Shown piece after piece: positions 17,929 to 26,503 of a DNA stretch of 64,000 bases; position 1 is the stretch's first letter; the number at the start of each line of letters is the position of its first letter. The position numbers and the translations under genes are program-made. Below the pieces are notes generated by a model. It worked only from the letters and a program-made list of their open reading frames with translations, did not search any database and was not told where the DNA came from. Origin of the DNA: Alcanivorax sp. (GTDB taxonomy: Bacteria > Pseudomonadota > Gammaproteobacteria > Pseudomonadales > Alcanivoracaceae); NCBI RefSeq assembly GCF_002726155.1, contig NZ_PBSH01000032.1, positions 45,279-109,278 of the forward strand, written 5' to 3'.

Positions 17929-18558
17929 TCAGCCCTCTGAAAGCTTCCCCAAAGCCTGACTAAGATTATCCCGCGCTGACGCTTCCAGCCGCTCGCTCAG
18001 CTCGGATGTATGATAAATTGCATCCTGCTCCAGAAAACTCCGCAACACCGCACTCCGCCCTTTCCGAAACGCTTCCTCCGGCACAAAGTTATATTCCAGC
18101 CGAATCCACTCTTCATACCGGTCGTACAATTCCGAATCCGCCCCAAGGATACTCAGGTCGATATCCTGCAGCAGTGCCATGTCGCCATCTGTCGGTGGGT
18201 GCGGGTGGATGGTGGCGAGAATGAGAGTGTGTACTCGATCGCGCTGTGCGTCAGTCAGGGAGCTGTCGGCAAACTGCTGGGTAAACCAGTCGGCGCTGCG
18301 GGCTTCATTATCGCTGGCACGGGGATCGTAGATGATATCGTGAGCCCACAGGGCCAGTTCCAGGCAGATCGGGTCTTCGACGATGTGGTGGTATTGGTCT
18401 AGCCAGTTCAGGCAGGCGGCCACGTGATCCAGGGTGTGATAGTGGCGATGGGGCTCGCTGTAGTGGGAGGCGAGTTGTTGCCAGGTGACATCTGGCTCGG
18501 GCAGAAGCGGGGCGGCAGTGGTGTGCCATCGCTGTTGCAGTACGGATACGGTGGTCAT
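17929..18558 (-). CDS. Predicted HD-superfamily metal-dependent hydrolase (COG4339-like)
   Basis: This 209-residue cytoplasmic protein belongs to a group of predicted metal-dependent HD phosphohydrolases. Visible elements are the conserved HYHTLDHVAACL near residue 40, the HD pair in LWAHDIIYDP near residue 75, SDNEARSADW, and a later LATIHPHPP and DIDLSILG. The substrate is unknown. It converges on the hypothetical membrane-protein gene with a 41-bp gap. A 35-bp piece of this gene is nearly duplicated at 17196-17230 inside an inverted repeat. Confidence 0.8.
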   Translation of the reverse strand: MTTVSVLQQRWHTTAAPLLPEPDVTWQQLASHYSEPHRHYHTLDHVAACLNWLDQYHHIVEDPICLELALWAHDIIYDPRASDNEARSADWFTQQFADSSLTDAQRDRVHTLILATIHPHPPTDGDMALLQDIDLSILGADSELYDRYEEWIRLEYNFVPEEAFRKGRSAVLRSFLEQDAIYHTSELSERLEASARDNLSQALGKLSEG

Positions 18559-19038
18559 CCAGTTTTCTCAAATCGTCTGGTGAGGGGATCTACTGTATCA
18601 GGAGGGTGAGTTGTCAGCCTGCCTAGATTGGTGCCGTCTGAATCTCAGTATTCTTCTAGCGTCTCAGCATGGCGATTCCCCGTAGAGTGAGTCGAGGAAC
18701 GGAATAATCTGAAGGCGTAGAGCAAAAAACCTGTCTGAGCGGAGCGAGTCTTTTTGCGTCCTTCAGATTATGAGTACCGGAGTGTGCCTGCGGAGCAGGC
18801 CGAACGGTCCGGGGCGCGGGGGAGTCCAGAGGGGTGTCGCGCAGCACCCCTTTGGGCCTGTCCGGCGAGGACACGCACTTTTATAGGAGCGATGACGTGG
18901 CAGGTTAGTCGTGAATCATCCGGGTGGATGCCACCTTCACTTCTAGCACTGCCGAAATGGATGCTGTTGTTGCCGATGGCATTTTCCTCGCTGTCGCTCG
19001 GTTCGCGGCTCAAGCGCCGCTCCTACGGGGGTAGGTCG
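18559..19038. other. Repeat- and hairpin-rich intergenic region
   Basis: This 480-bp gap holds no believable gene. It contains nested inverted repeats: ATAATCTGAAGG (18701-18715 area) with CCTTCAGATTAT (18760-18771 area), enclosing GCAAAAA/TTTTTGC. A hairpin AGGGGTG/CACCCCT (18830-18851) lies further on. Toward its right end it holds one arm of the GTAGGAGC REP family in reverse orientation, including CTCGCTGTCGCTCGGTTCGC (near 18988-19025). The ORF called at 18656-18874 is arginine/proline-rich and is probably spurious. Confidence 0.5.
18830..18851. terminator. Hairpin AGGGGTG/CACCCCT
   Basis: A 7-bp stem with an 8-base loop is followed by only TTT. It is part of the structured region between the HD hydrolase and HxlR genes. 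It could be a weak plus-strand terminator or part of a non-coding RNA. Confidence 0.35.
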
Positions 19039-19500
19039 CTACCCCGCTTGCTCCAGCGGCGTCCCCTCTTCATCCACAAAGCGCACATCCCGCACGGTGA
19101 GCACTGTCCCCTGCTGGTTTTGAACCACTACCGGTGCCAACGGCTCGCCACTCTGGCCGTCCACCAGTTGCATGGCGTCTTTTTCGCCGTTCCAGCGTTC
19201 GCTCCACTGACGCAGGGCGGTGACCACGGTAAACAGATCCCGGCCCTTGTCGGTGAGGCGGTATTCGTAGCGCTTGCCGTGCTCGCCCACGTCCACACGC
19301 ACCATCACGCCGTTATCCACCAGCCGCGACAGGCGGTTGCAGAGGATGTTCTTGGCGATGCCCAGGCTGTGCTGGAAATCCACAAAGCGGCGGGTGCCCA
19401 GCATGGCCTGCTTGACCACCAGCAGGGACCACCAGTCACCGACCTCATTGAGGGCGCAGGCCACCGAGCAGCCCATGTCGTCGAAGCGTTTACGTGTCAT
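19039..19500 (-). CDS. HxlR-family transcriptional regulator
   Basis: This 153-residue DNA-binding protein has the winged-helix HxlR domain in its first 110 residues. It begins with the family's Cys-containing MGCSVACALNEVGDWW block, then LGTRRFVDFQHSLGIAKNIL (recognition helix region) and YRLTDKGRDLF. The N-terminal cysteines sit where several HxlR proteins (for example HypR and YodB types) sense electrophiles or disulfide stress, so redox sensing is a reasonable inference. It is divergent from an old-yellow-enzyme reductase, the classic arrangement for a regulator controlling an electrophile-detoxifying enzyme, and an imperfect palindrome lies between them. Confidence 0.9.
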   Translation of the reverse strand: MTRKRFDDMGCSVACALNEVGDWWSLLVVKQAMLGTRRFVDFQHSLGIAKNILCNRLSRLVDNGVMVRVDVGEHGKRYEYRLTDKGRDLFTVVTALRQWSERWNGEKDAMQLVDGQSGEPLAPVVVQNQQGTVLTVRDVRFVDEEGTPLEQAG

Positions 19501-19520
19501 GGCGGCAGTATAGATCAGAA

Positions 19521-19562
19521 TGGTTGCATTAAGAAACTAAATAAGGTTTTATTACGCAACCA
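19521..19562. promoter_or_regulatory. Imperfect palindrome and overlapping divergent promoters (HxlR operator candidate)
   Basis: TGGTTGCATTAAGAAAC (19521-19537) and GTTTTATTACGCAACCA (19546-19562) form a dyad with 13 of 17 positions matching. A plus-strand promoter-like pair TTGCAT, 17 bases, TTTTAT falls within it. On the other strand TTGCGT can serve as a -35 box. The position between hxlR-type and reductase genes makes it the likely operator. Confidence 0.55.
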
Positions 19563-19635
19563 AATTGAATTGATCGCCCGTGAGGGCAGATGCGCTGATT
19601 CTGTTGGTTATTGAGCGAGTGCTGCTGAAAGGGCC

Positions 19636-19673
19636 ATTGCGAGGGTGGTTGCCATTGCTGGCCCCTTTTTTGT
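19636..19673 (+). terminator. Terminator-like hairpin in the reductase leader
   Basis: AAAGGGCCA pairs with TGGCCCCTTT (one bulge) and is followed by a run of T within CCCCTTTTTTG. It lies about 80 bp before the reductase start, in its expected 5' untranslated region. It may act as an attenuator or end a short leader RNA. A second hairpin, GCCGAGCC/GGCTCGGC, follows at 19690-19712. Confidence 0.4.
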
Positions 19674-19750
19674 TACCCCGAATGCTCAAGCCGAGCCTGT
19701 ATCTGGCTCGGCCTGGAGAGTGAATAGATAAGACTGATTAGGAGAGCCTC

Positions 19751-20860
19751 ATGAGTAGTTCCCTGGATAGCCTGCTGCGTCCTTTTGAACACAAATCCCT
19801 GAAAATGCGTAACCGGGTGGCCATGGCGCCCATGACCCGTACGTTTTCTCCGGGGTATGTGCCCAACGATCAGGTGGTGGGGTATTACCAGCGCCGTGCT
19901 GAGGGTGAGGTGGGCCTGATCATCACCGAAGGCACCTTTGTCGGCCACAAGGCCGCCAACGGTTACGAGCGGGTGCCGGCCATTTATGGCGATGAAGCTA
20001 TGGCGGGCTGGAAGAAGGTGGTGGATGCGGTGCACGCTGCTGGCGGCCAGATCATCCCACAGTTGTGGCATGTGGGCTCGGTGCGCAAACCCGGCATTGG
20101 TCCGGACAAGGACGTGCCTGCCTATTCGCCTTCTGGCCTGTTCAAGCCCGGCAAGGAAAACGGCGAGGCCATGAGCAAAGCGGATATCCAGGATGTGGTG
20201 CGTGCTTTTGCCGAGTCCGCCAAGGCCGCTAAAGAGGTAGGTTTTGATGGCGTGGAGATTCACGGTGCCCACGGTTACCTGCTCGATCAGTTCTTCTGGG
20301 AAGGCACCAACCAGCGTGATGACGAATACGGTGGCTCCATCGAGAACCGTGCCCGCATTGGCATCGAGATCGTGAAAGCGGTGCGCGAAGCCGTGGGCGA
20401 AGACTTTGCCATCGTGCTGCGCTTCTCACAGTGGAAGCAGCAGGATTACGAGGCCAAGCTGGCCCAGAACCCGGAAGAGCTGGAACGTTTCCTGATGCCC
20501 TTCGTGGACGCGGGTGTGGATGTGTTTCATGCTTCCACCCGCCGTTTCTGGCTGCCGGAATTCGAAGGCTCTGACCTGAACCTGGCGGGCTGGACCAAGA
20601 AGATTACCGGCAAACCGGTGATTTCCGTGGGCAGCGTGGGCCTGGACGGGGACTTCCTCAACAGCCCGGACGGCATGGGCGGCACCGCCAACCCGGCAGG
20701 GCTGGATGAGCTGGAGCGCCGCATGGACAGCGACGAGTTCGACATGATCGCCGTGGGCCGTGCGCTGCTGCAGGACCCGAACTGGCTGGTGAAGATGCGC
20801 GAAGGCAAGGAAGACGAGATCGCGCCGTTTACCAAGGCGGCGTTGGGGAATCTGAGCTGA
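19751..20860 (+). CDS. NADH:flavin oxidoreductase, old yellow enzyme family
   Basis: This 369-residue FMN-dependent ene-reductase reduces activated C=C bonds of unsaturated carbonyls, nitro compounds or similar electrophiles with NAD(P)H. The TIM-barrel features are visible: NRVAMAPMTRTF at the N-terminus, IITEGTFVG, the substrate-binding IHGAHGYLLDQFFW, and the C-terminal phosphate-binding MIAVGRALLQDP. QLWHVGS carries a conserved FMN-region His. The start follows TAGGAGAG at good spacing. Divergence from an HxlR regulator suggests induction by reactive electrophiles. The physiological substrate is not deducible. Confidence 0.93.
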   Translation: MSSSLDSLLRPFEHKSLKMRNRVAMAPMTRTFSPGYVPNDQVVGYYQRRAEGEVGLIITEGTFVGHKAANGYERVPAIYGDEAMAGWKKVVDAVHAAGGQIIPQLWHVGSVRKPGIGPDKDVPAYSPSGLFKPGKENGEAMSKADIQDVVRAFAESAKAAKEVGFDGVEIHGAHGYLLDQFFWEGTNQRDDEYGGSIENRARIGIEIVKAVREAVGEDFAIVLRFSQWKQQDYEAKLAQNPEELERFLMPFVDAGVDVFHASTRRFWLPEFEGSDLNLAGWTKKITGKPVISVGSVGLDGDFLNSPDGMGGTANPAGLDELERRMDSDEFDMIAVGRALLQDPNWLVKMREGKEDEIAPFTKAALGNLS

Positions 20861-20922
20861 CAGCTGCTAGCGACTGGCTGCGAGTAAAAGAACGCGATCC
20901 GGGGTTTGCCGGGTCGGATAGG

Positions 20923-20958
20923 AAAGAGGCCGCGTCCACTGGTTGGGTGCGGCCTTTT
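20923..20958 (+). terminator. Rho-independent terminator of the reductase gene
   Basis: GGCCGC (20928-20933) pairs with GCGGCC (20949-20954) and is followed by TTTT. It belongs to the GAGGCCGCG terminator family that recurs through the window. Confidence 0.7.
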
Positions 20959-21074
20959 CGTTGGCGGAGGGGGCTGTGGAAGCGGTGGTTACACCGCGAA
21001 AAAACACCGCGCCACGGCTATCGCGGTCGGACGACCGCTCCCACAGTGGGAGGTGTGGTTTGGCTTTTCTACGG

Positions 21075-21254
21075 AGCCGCTGTAGGAGTGCCTCTCGAGG
21101 CGCGAACCGAGCGACAGCGAGGAAGGGGCCATCAAATACATCACGACTATCTATCTGTGGCACCATCATCGAATGCGGAGGTGGCTTGATCGTCCTTCGG
21201 ACGATTCCGCGTTTGCACGCGGTTCGCGCCTCGAGAGGCACTCCTACAGCGGCT
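21075..21254. repeat. REP-like inverted pair with 35-bp perfect arms
   Basis: The arm 21075-21109 (AGCCGCTGTAGGAGTGCCTC...) is the exact complement of 21220-21254, enclosing about 110 bases. The loop carries GAGCGACAGCGAGG and TGATCGTCCTTCGG, both also found in the loop of the element at 38730, showing that whole elements and not just arms are related. Confidence 0.8.
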
Positions 21255-21277
21255 TTGTAGATGGCGGGGCGAACATT

Positions 21278-21313
21278 AAGAGGCCGCGCTCGGAATCCGG
21301 GCGCGGCCTCTTT
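21278..21313 (-). terminator. Bidirectional-type terminator downstream of the MFS gene
   Basis: AAGAGGCCGCGC (21278-21289) is exactly complementary to GCGCGGCCTCTT (21301-21312), with an 11-base loop, so it can work on either strand. Confidence 0.75.
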
Positions 21314-21367
21314 GGTTTCAGTTGAACGACGGCGTCAGTCCGCGTTTCAACTTTGAACTTTAAACTT

Positions 21368-22678
21368 TCAACTCTCTTCGCCCTGATCTTCCAGCGACTG
21401 GTTGATGGCCAGCGCCAGCAGGGTGCAGATCACGCCGGACAGCAGATATACCGTGACTGACATAAGCCCGAACTTGGCGGACAGACCCAGGGCGACCAGC
21501 GGCGCGAAGGCGGCGCCGAACAGCCAGGCGAAGTCAGAGGTGAGGGCGGCGCCGGTGTAGCGGAAGCGCGGCGCGAAGTTGGCCGTCACCGTGCCGGAGG
21601 CCTGGCCATAGGACACTCCGAGCAGGGCAAAGCCGAGCAGGATGAAGGTGTCCTGCATGACCGGGCTGCCGCCCATCAGCAGAGGGGTGAGCAGGCTGAA
21701 GACGCCGATCATGGCGGCCAGGGCGCCCACGGTGGTGCGCTTGCCGATGCGGGCGGCGATCCAGCCGGAGCCGATGGTGGCCATGATGCCCACGAAGCCC
21801 CCCAGCACCTGTACGGTCAGCACTTCGGCGGTGGTCTGGCTGCCCTGGAAGGCGATCCAGGAGAGCGGGAAGATGGTCACCACATGGAACAGCGCATAGC
21901 TGGCCAGGGCGGCGAAGGAACCAATGAAAATATTGTGGCCTTCTTCGCGCACCATCTCGCTGGTGCGGATGGGTTCCAGCTCACTTTCCTGCATGGCTTC
22001 GGTGTATTCCTCACCGAGCACCAGGCGCAGGCGCGCAAACAGGGCAACCACGTTGATGGCGAACGCCACGAAGAACGGGTAACGCCAGCCCCAGCCCTGG
22101 AAGTCTGCGGCGCTCAGGCTGTTGTAGAGGTACAGGAACAGGGCGCTGGCAATCACAAAGCCCAGGGGCGCGCCCAGCTGGCCGATCATGGTGTACCAGC
22201 TGCGGCTTTCCTTGGGGGCGTTCAGGGCCAGCAATGAAGGCAGGCCATCCCAGGAGCCACCAAAGGCGATTCCCTGCATGACCCGGAACAGGGCCAGCAG
22301 AGCGATGGCGTGGCCGCCAAGTTTTTCATAGCCGGGCAGGAAGGCGATGCCTGCGGTGGCGGTGCCCAGCAGGAACAAGGCGGCGGTGAGCTTGATGCTG
22401 CGGCCCCACTGGCGCTGAATCCACATGAACAGGGCGGTGCCAAAGGGCCGCGCTACAAACGCCAGAGCAAACAGCATGAAAGAATAGAGCATGCCCTGCA
22501 GCTGGCCGGTAAAGGGGAAAAACAGCTGCGGGAAGATCAGTACGGAGGCGATGCCGTAGACAAAGAAGTCGAAATACTCGGAGGTACGCCCGATGACCAC
22601 GCCTACGGCGATCTCGTTGGGGGCCACGGAAGCGTGGCTTTTTTCGTTTGGCATGGAAGCCGGATAGGTCTGAGACAT
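21368..22678 (-). CDS. MFS permease, metabolite:H+ symporter (MHS) type
   Basis: This is a 436-residue, 12-helix inner-membrane transporter of the major facilitator superfamily. The family signs are the N-terminal VVIGRTSEYFDFFVYGIASVL segment, the helix 2-3 loop region ARPFGTALFMWIQRQWGRS, and the LVLGEEYTEAMQESE central loop. These resemble the MHS group (proline/betaine, citrate, shikimate and alpha-ketoglutarate carriers), but the motif GRTSEYFDF deviates from the usual G-x-x-x-E-W-Y-D-F. The substrate is unknown. It is divergent from the cyo operon, and the FNR/ANR-type box lies 36 bp upstream of its start. Confidence 0.88.
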   Translation of the reverse strand: MSQTYPASMPNEKSHASVAPNEIAVGVVIGRTSEYFDFFVYGIASVLIFPQLFFPFTGQLQGMLYSFMLFALAFVARPFGTALFMWIQRQWGRSIKLTAALFLLGTATAGIAFLPGYEKLGGHAIALLALFRVMQGIAFGGSWDGLPSLLALNAPKESRSWYTMIGQLGAPLGFVIASALFLYLYNSLSAADFQGWGWRYPFFVAFAINVVALFARLRLVLGEEYTEAMQESELEPIRTSEMVREEGHNIFIGSFAALASYALFHVVTIFPLSWIAFQGSQTTAEVLTVQVLGGFVGIMATIGSGWIAARIGKRTTVGALAAMIGVFSLLTPLLMGGSPVMQDTFILLGFALLGVSYGQASGTVTANFAPRFRYTGAALTSDFAWLFGAAFAPLVALGLSAKFGLMSVTVYLLSGVICTLLALAINQSLEDQGEES

Positions 22679-22713
22679 GTTGTGCGCTCTTCACCAGAGT
22701 TGTTGTTTGTGCC

Positions 22714-22727
22714 TTGATGTCCATCAA
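22714..22727. promoter_or_regulatory. Perfect FNR/ANR-type box upstream of cyoABCD
   Basis: TTGATGTCCATCAA matches the FNR/ANR consensus TTGAT-N4-ATCAA at every defined position and is a perfect dyad. It lies 105 bp before the cyoA start and 36 bp before the divergent MFS gene. In E. coli and Pseudomonas, FNR/ANR lowers cyo expression when oxygen is limiting; the same is inferred here. Confidence 0.75.
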
Positions 22728-22831
22728 GTATGGTTAGGACTTTAAGCCTATGGGACAAAATGTCCAATACCGGCTGCCCATGCCCTTGGATAGAGTCCCG
22801 TGTACTCAAAAGCCAACCAGAAGATTCGCCA

Positions 22832-23836
22832 ATGCAATTATTCAAATACTTGCGTGGAGCGTCGTTGACGTTGCTTGTTGCCGCCCTGCTGTCGGGCTGT
22901 GACGCAGTCGTGATGTCCCCCTCTGGTGACGTGGCCGTGCAACAGCGGGATTTGCTCGTCTGGGCAACCGTACTCATGTTGCTGGTCATTGTGCCGGTGA
23001 TCGTGCTGACGTTTTGGTTTGCCTGGCATTACCGGGAAACCAACACCGAGGCCAACTACAAGCCCGACTGGACCCATTCCACCGTGCTGGAACTGGTGAT
23101 CTGGTCTGTTCCGCTGATGATTATCATCGCGCTGGGGGCCATGACCTGGGTAAGTACCCACAAGCTGGATCCATACCGTCCGCTGGACCGTATTGATGCG
23201 CAGACCCCGGTACCGGTAGGCCTGGAGCCGCTCACCGTGGAAGTGGTGGCGCTGGACTGGAAGTGGCTGTTTATCTACCCGGAGCAGGGGATCGCCACCG
23301 TCAATGAGCTGGCGGCGCCGGTGAATCACCCGATTCGCTTCAAGATCACCGCCTCTACCATGATGAATTCCTTCTTCATTCCGGCCATGGCCGGGCAGAT
23401 CTATGCCATGGCGGGTATGGAAACCAAGCTGCATGGGGTGATCAACGAGCCGGGTGTCTACAAGGGCTTTTCTGCCAACTACAGTGGCGCCGGTTACTCG
23501 CAGATGAAATTCGATTTCCACGGACTTAGCGAAGAAGACTTCGCCAGCTGGGTTGAGGAAGTGAAGGCCAGCGACGGGAACCTGAGCCGTGACGAATACC
23601 TGCAACTGGCAGAGCCGAGCATTGATGACCCGGTGAGCTATTACGGCCAGGTAGACCCGACGCTTTACTACGGCATTTTCAATCGCTGCGTGGAACCGGG
23701 CCAGGTCTGTATGGAAGACATGATGTACCACGGCGGCATGGACAAGCACGCCGGTCATCACGGCGATGCCAAGGCTGAGCATGCCGATCATCAAGATCAT
23801 GCCGGCCATCAGTCTCATGGAGGCCACCATGAATAA
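22832..23836 (+). CDS. cyoA: Cytochrome bo3 ubiquinol oxidase subunit II
   Basis: CyoA is the subunit II of the proton-pumping bo3 quinol oxidase in the inner membrane. The ORF track starts 34 codons upstream; the ATG at 22832 is preferred because it begins a lipoprotein signal with lipobox LLSGC. Two transmembrane helices follow (about residues 45-65 and 85-108) and then the cupredoxin domain (VEVVALDWKWLFIYPEQGIATVN, MMNSFFIPAMAGQIYAM) lacking the CuA cysteine set, as expected of quinol oxidases. The C-terminus carries a striking His-rich tail (about 12 His in the last 33 residues). First gene of cyoABCD. Confidence 0.96.
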   Translation: MQLFKYLRGASLTLLVAALLSGCDAVVMSPSGDVAVQQRDLLVWATVLMLLVIVPVIVLTFWFAWHYRETNTEANYKPDWTHSTVLELVIWSVPLMIIIALGAMTWVSTHKLDPYRPLDRIDAQTPVPVGLEPLTVEVVALDWKWLFIYPEQGIATVNELAAPVNHPIRFKITASTMMNSFFIPAMAGQIYAMAGMETKLHGVINEPGVYKGFSANYSGAGYSQMKFDFHGLSEEDFASWVEEVKASDGNLSRDEYLQLAEPSIDDPVSYYGQVDPTLYYGIFNRCVEPGQVCMEDMMYHGGMDKHAGHHGDAKAEHADHQDHAGHQSHGGHHE

Positions 23837-23871
23837 TCCTCTCCTGATCGCAAACGCAGTAGGTGCCGCCC

Positions 23872-25872
23872 ATGTTTGAGAACCTGGACCTGACCAAGCT
23901 GATCTTTGGTCGCCTTACCTGGGACGCGATTCCCTTCCATGATCCGATCATCCTCGGCACCTTTGCCGTGGTGGCGCTGGGTGGCATTGCGCTGCTTGCC
24001 GCGCTGACCCGCTACAAGCTGTGGGGCTATCTGTGGAACGAGTGGTTCACCACAATCGACCACAAGAAAATCGGCATCATGTACATCATTCTTGGCCTGG
24101 TGATGCTGCTGCGTGGCTTCGCCGATGCCATCATGATGCGCCTGCATCAGGCCATGGCCTTTGGCGACGCCACCGGCTACCTGCCGCCGCATCACTACGA
24201 CCAGATCTTCACCGCCCATGGCGTGATCATGATCTTCTTCGTGGCCATGCCGCTGGTGACGGGGATCATGAACTACCTGATTCCGTTGCAGATCGGTACC
24301 CGCGATGTGGCCTTCCCGTTCCTGAACAATTTCAGTTTCTGGATGACCACCGGCGGCGCCGTGTTGATGATGGTGTCCCTGTTTATTGGTGAGTTCGCCA
24401 AGACCGGCTGGCTGGCCTACCCGCCTTTATCGGGGATATTGCAAAGTCCCGGTGTCGGGGTGGATTACTACATCTGGGCGTTGCAGATCGCCGGGGTGGG
24501 GACGCTGTTGTCGGGGGTTAACCTGTTGGTGACCATCGTCAAGATGCGCGCACCGGGCATGAGCCTGATGAAGATGCCGGTGTTCACTTGGACCTCTCTG
24601 TGCACCAACATTCTCATTGTGGCGGCATTCCCGGTACTGACGGCGGTGCTGGCCATGCTGTCCATGGACCGTTACCTGGATACGGCTTTCTTCACCAACG
24701 ATCTGGGCGGTAACGCCATGATGTACGTGAACCTGATCTGGATCTGGGGCCACCCCGAGGTGTACATCCTGATCCTGCCGGTGTTCGGTATCTTCTCCGA
24801 GATCGTGGCCACCTATAGCCGCAAGCCGCTGTTTGGCTACACCTCTATGGTTTACGCCACCGTGGTGATTACCGTGTTGTCCTACCTGGTATGGCTGCAC
24901 CATTTCTTCACCATGGGATCGGGGGCCAGCGTGAACTCGTTCTTCGGGATCACCACCATGATTATCTCGATCCCCACGGGGGCGAAGATCTTCAACTGGT
25001 TGTTTACCATGTTCCGGGGCCGCATCAAGTTCGATGTGCCCATGCTGTGGACCATGGGCTTCATGGTCACCTTCGTGATCGGTGGTATGACCGGTGTGTT
25101 GCTGGCGGTGCCGCCGGTGGACTTCGTGCTGCATAACAGCCTGTTCCTGATTGCGCATTTCCATAACGTGATCATCGGCGGCGTGCTGTTCGGTCTGTTC
25201 GCCGGTATTACCTACTGGTTCCCGAAGGCCACCGGTTACAAGCTGGATGAGTTCTGGGGCAAGATGTCCTTCTGGTTCTGGCTGATCGGTTTCTACTTCG
25301 CGTTCATGCCTCTGTACGTGCTGGGCCTGATGGGCGTGACCCGTCGCGTCAGCCACTTCGAGGATCAGTCCCTGCAGATCTGGTTCCAGATTGCTGCCTT
25401 TGGTGCGGTACTGATTGCGGTGGGCATTGCCGCCTTCATCATTCAGCTGGTGGTGAGCTTCATGCGCCGCGAGTCCTTGAAGGATGAAACCGGTGATCCG
25501 TGGGATGGCCGTACCCTGGAGTGGTCCACATCCTCTCCGCCGCCGCCGTACAACTTTGCCTTCACGCCACGCGTCCACGAGCTGGATGCCTGGTGGCAGA
25601 TGAAGCAGCACGGTTTCCAGCGCCCTGAATCCGGCTTTATTCCGATTCACATGCCCAAGGGTACCTGGGCGGGCATCGTGCTCTCCGGTATCAGTGTGGT
25701 GATTGGTTTTGCTCTGATCTGGCACATGTGGTTGCTGGCGGGTGTGTCCTTTGTGGCGCTGATCGGCACAGCTATCTATCACACCTTCAATTACGACCGT
25801 GATTACTACATTCCGGCGGAAGAAGTAGAACGGATTGAAGCAGAACGTACACGGGTGCTTGCCAATGTCTGA
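23872..25872 (+). CDS. cyoB: Cytochrome bo3 ubiquinol oxidase subunit I
   Basis: CyoB is the catalytic heme-copper subunit carrying low-spin heme b, heme o3 and CuB, reducing O2 to water. At 666 residues it matches E. coli CyoB. Heme-copper signatures are visible: [10 protein letters not shown] (heme b ligand His), [14 protein letters not shown] (CuB His and cross-linked Tyr), the LHHFF CuB His pair, and [11 protein letters not shown] with the heme ligands. The ATG at 23872, three codons after the track's GTG, has AGGTG upstream and is preferred. The 3' end overlaps cyoC by eight bases. Confidence 0.97.
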   Translation: MFENLDLTKLIFGRLTWDAIPFHDPIILGTFAVVALGGIALLAALTRYKLWGYLWNEWFTTIDHKKIGIMYIILGLVMLLRGFADAIMMRLHQAMAFGDATGYLPPHHYDQIFTAHGVIMIFFVAMPLVTGIMNYLIPLQIGTRDVAFPFLNNFSFWMTTGGAVLMMVSLFIGEFAKTGWLAYPPLSGILQSPGVGVDYYIWALQIAGVGTLLSGVNLLVTIVKMRAPGMSLMKMPVFTWTSLCTNILIVAAFPVLTAVLAMLSMDRYLDTAFFTNDLGGNAMMYVNLIWIWGHPEVYILILPVFGIFSEIVATYSRKPLFGYTSMVYATVVITVLSYLVWLHHFFTMGSGASVNSFFGITTMIISIPTGAKIFNWLFTMFRGRIKFDVPMLWTMGFMVTFVIGGMTGVLLAVPPVDFVLHNSLFLIAHFHNVIIGGVLFGLFAGITYWFPKATGYKLDEFWGKMSFWFWLIGFYFAFMPLYVLGLMGVTRRVSHFEDQSLQIWFQIAAFGAVLIAVGIAAFIIQLVVSFMRRESLKDETGDPWDGRTLEWSTSSPPPPYNFAFTPRVHELDAWWQMKQHGFQRPESGFIPIHMPKGTWAGIVLSGISVVIGFALIWHMWLLAGVSFVALIGTAIYHTFNYDRDYYIPAEEVERIEAERTRVLANV

Positions 25873-26503
25873 AAATACCATGACTGCTGACGCGAACAGC
25901 ACGCAGGACGGCCAGCTGGAGTTTCTGGTGAAGGGGGATCATCACCCCCAGAACGGGACCCTGCTGGGTTTCTGGATTTACCTGATGAGCGACTGTCTGA
26001 TCTTCGCTTGTCTGTTTGCCACTTACGGGGTGCTTGGCCGCAGTTATGCGGGCGGGCCCACCGGCATGGAATTGTTCGATCTGAGCTTGATCGCCATCAA
26101 CACCTCGTTGCTGTTGGTGTCGTCCATCACCTATGGCTTCGCCATGCTGCAGATGCAGGCCAACAAGGTGAAAGGGACCATGTTCTGGCTGGCCGTTACC
26201 GGCTTGCTTGGGCTGGGCTTTTTGAGCCTGGAACTGTATGAATTCCATCATTTGATTCATGTGGGCGCGGGCCCGCAGACCAGTGGCTTCTGGACGGCCT
26301 TCTTCGCTCTGGTGGGTACCCACGGTCTGCACGTGTTCTTCGGTATCGTGTGGCTGGTGACCTTGTTGTTCCAGTTGAAAAAGCACGGCCTGATCCCGGA
26401 AAACAAGCGCCGGGTATTCTGCCTTTCCATGTTCTGGCACTTCCTGGACGTGGTTTGGGTTGGCGTGTTCACTTACGTTTATCTGATGGGAGTGCTGCCA
26501 TGA
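25865..26503 (+). CDS. cyoC: Cytochrome bo3 ubiquinol oxidase subunit III
   Basis: CyoC is a five-helix subunit of the bo3 oxidase that stabilises subunit I. From the ATG at 25865, which overlaps the cyoB stop, the protein has 212 residues, the normal size. The subunit III pattern is present: [20 protein letters not shown], a glutamate in the helix [13 protein letters not shown], and the C-terminal [19 protein letters not shown]. It overlaps cyoD by four bases (ATGA). A second ATG at 25880 is also possible. Confidence 0.95.
   Translation: MSENTMTADANSTQDGQLEFLVKGDHHPQNGTLLGFWIYLMSDCLIFACLFATYGVLGRSYAGGPTGMELFDLSLIAINTSLLLVSSITYGFAMLQMQANKVKGTMFWLAVTGLLGLGFLSLELYEFHHLIHVGAGPQTSGFWTAFFALVGTHGLHVFFGIVWLVTLLFQLKKHGLIPENKRRVFCLSMFWHFLDVVWVGVFTYVYLMGVLP

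Larger units (their letters stand above)
20861..21367. other. Intergenic region made of terminators and a REP-like pair
   Basis: This 507-bp gap lies between the convergent reductase and permease genes. It contains the terminator at 20923-20958, the large REP-like inverted pair at 21075-21254 and the terminator at 21278-21313. The ORFs listed here on both strands are translations of the repeats and are not believed. Confidence 0.7.

Noticed and set aside
18656-18874. 72-residue minus-strand ORF in the structured gap
   Set aside because: The protein is Arg/Pro/Ser-rich, spans the hairpins and has no ribosome site; the DNA is better explained as a repeat or structured region.
20867-21260. Several ORFs between the reductase and MFS genes
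   Set aside because: They translate the REP-like arms and terminators on both strands and have no independent support.
24427-25902. 491-residue ORF antisense to cyoB
   Set aside because: It is His/Gln/Asp-rich low-complexity translation opposite a strongly conserved oxidase gene; a shadow.
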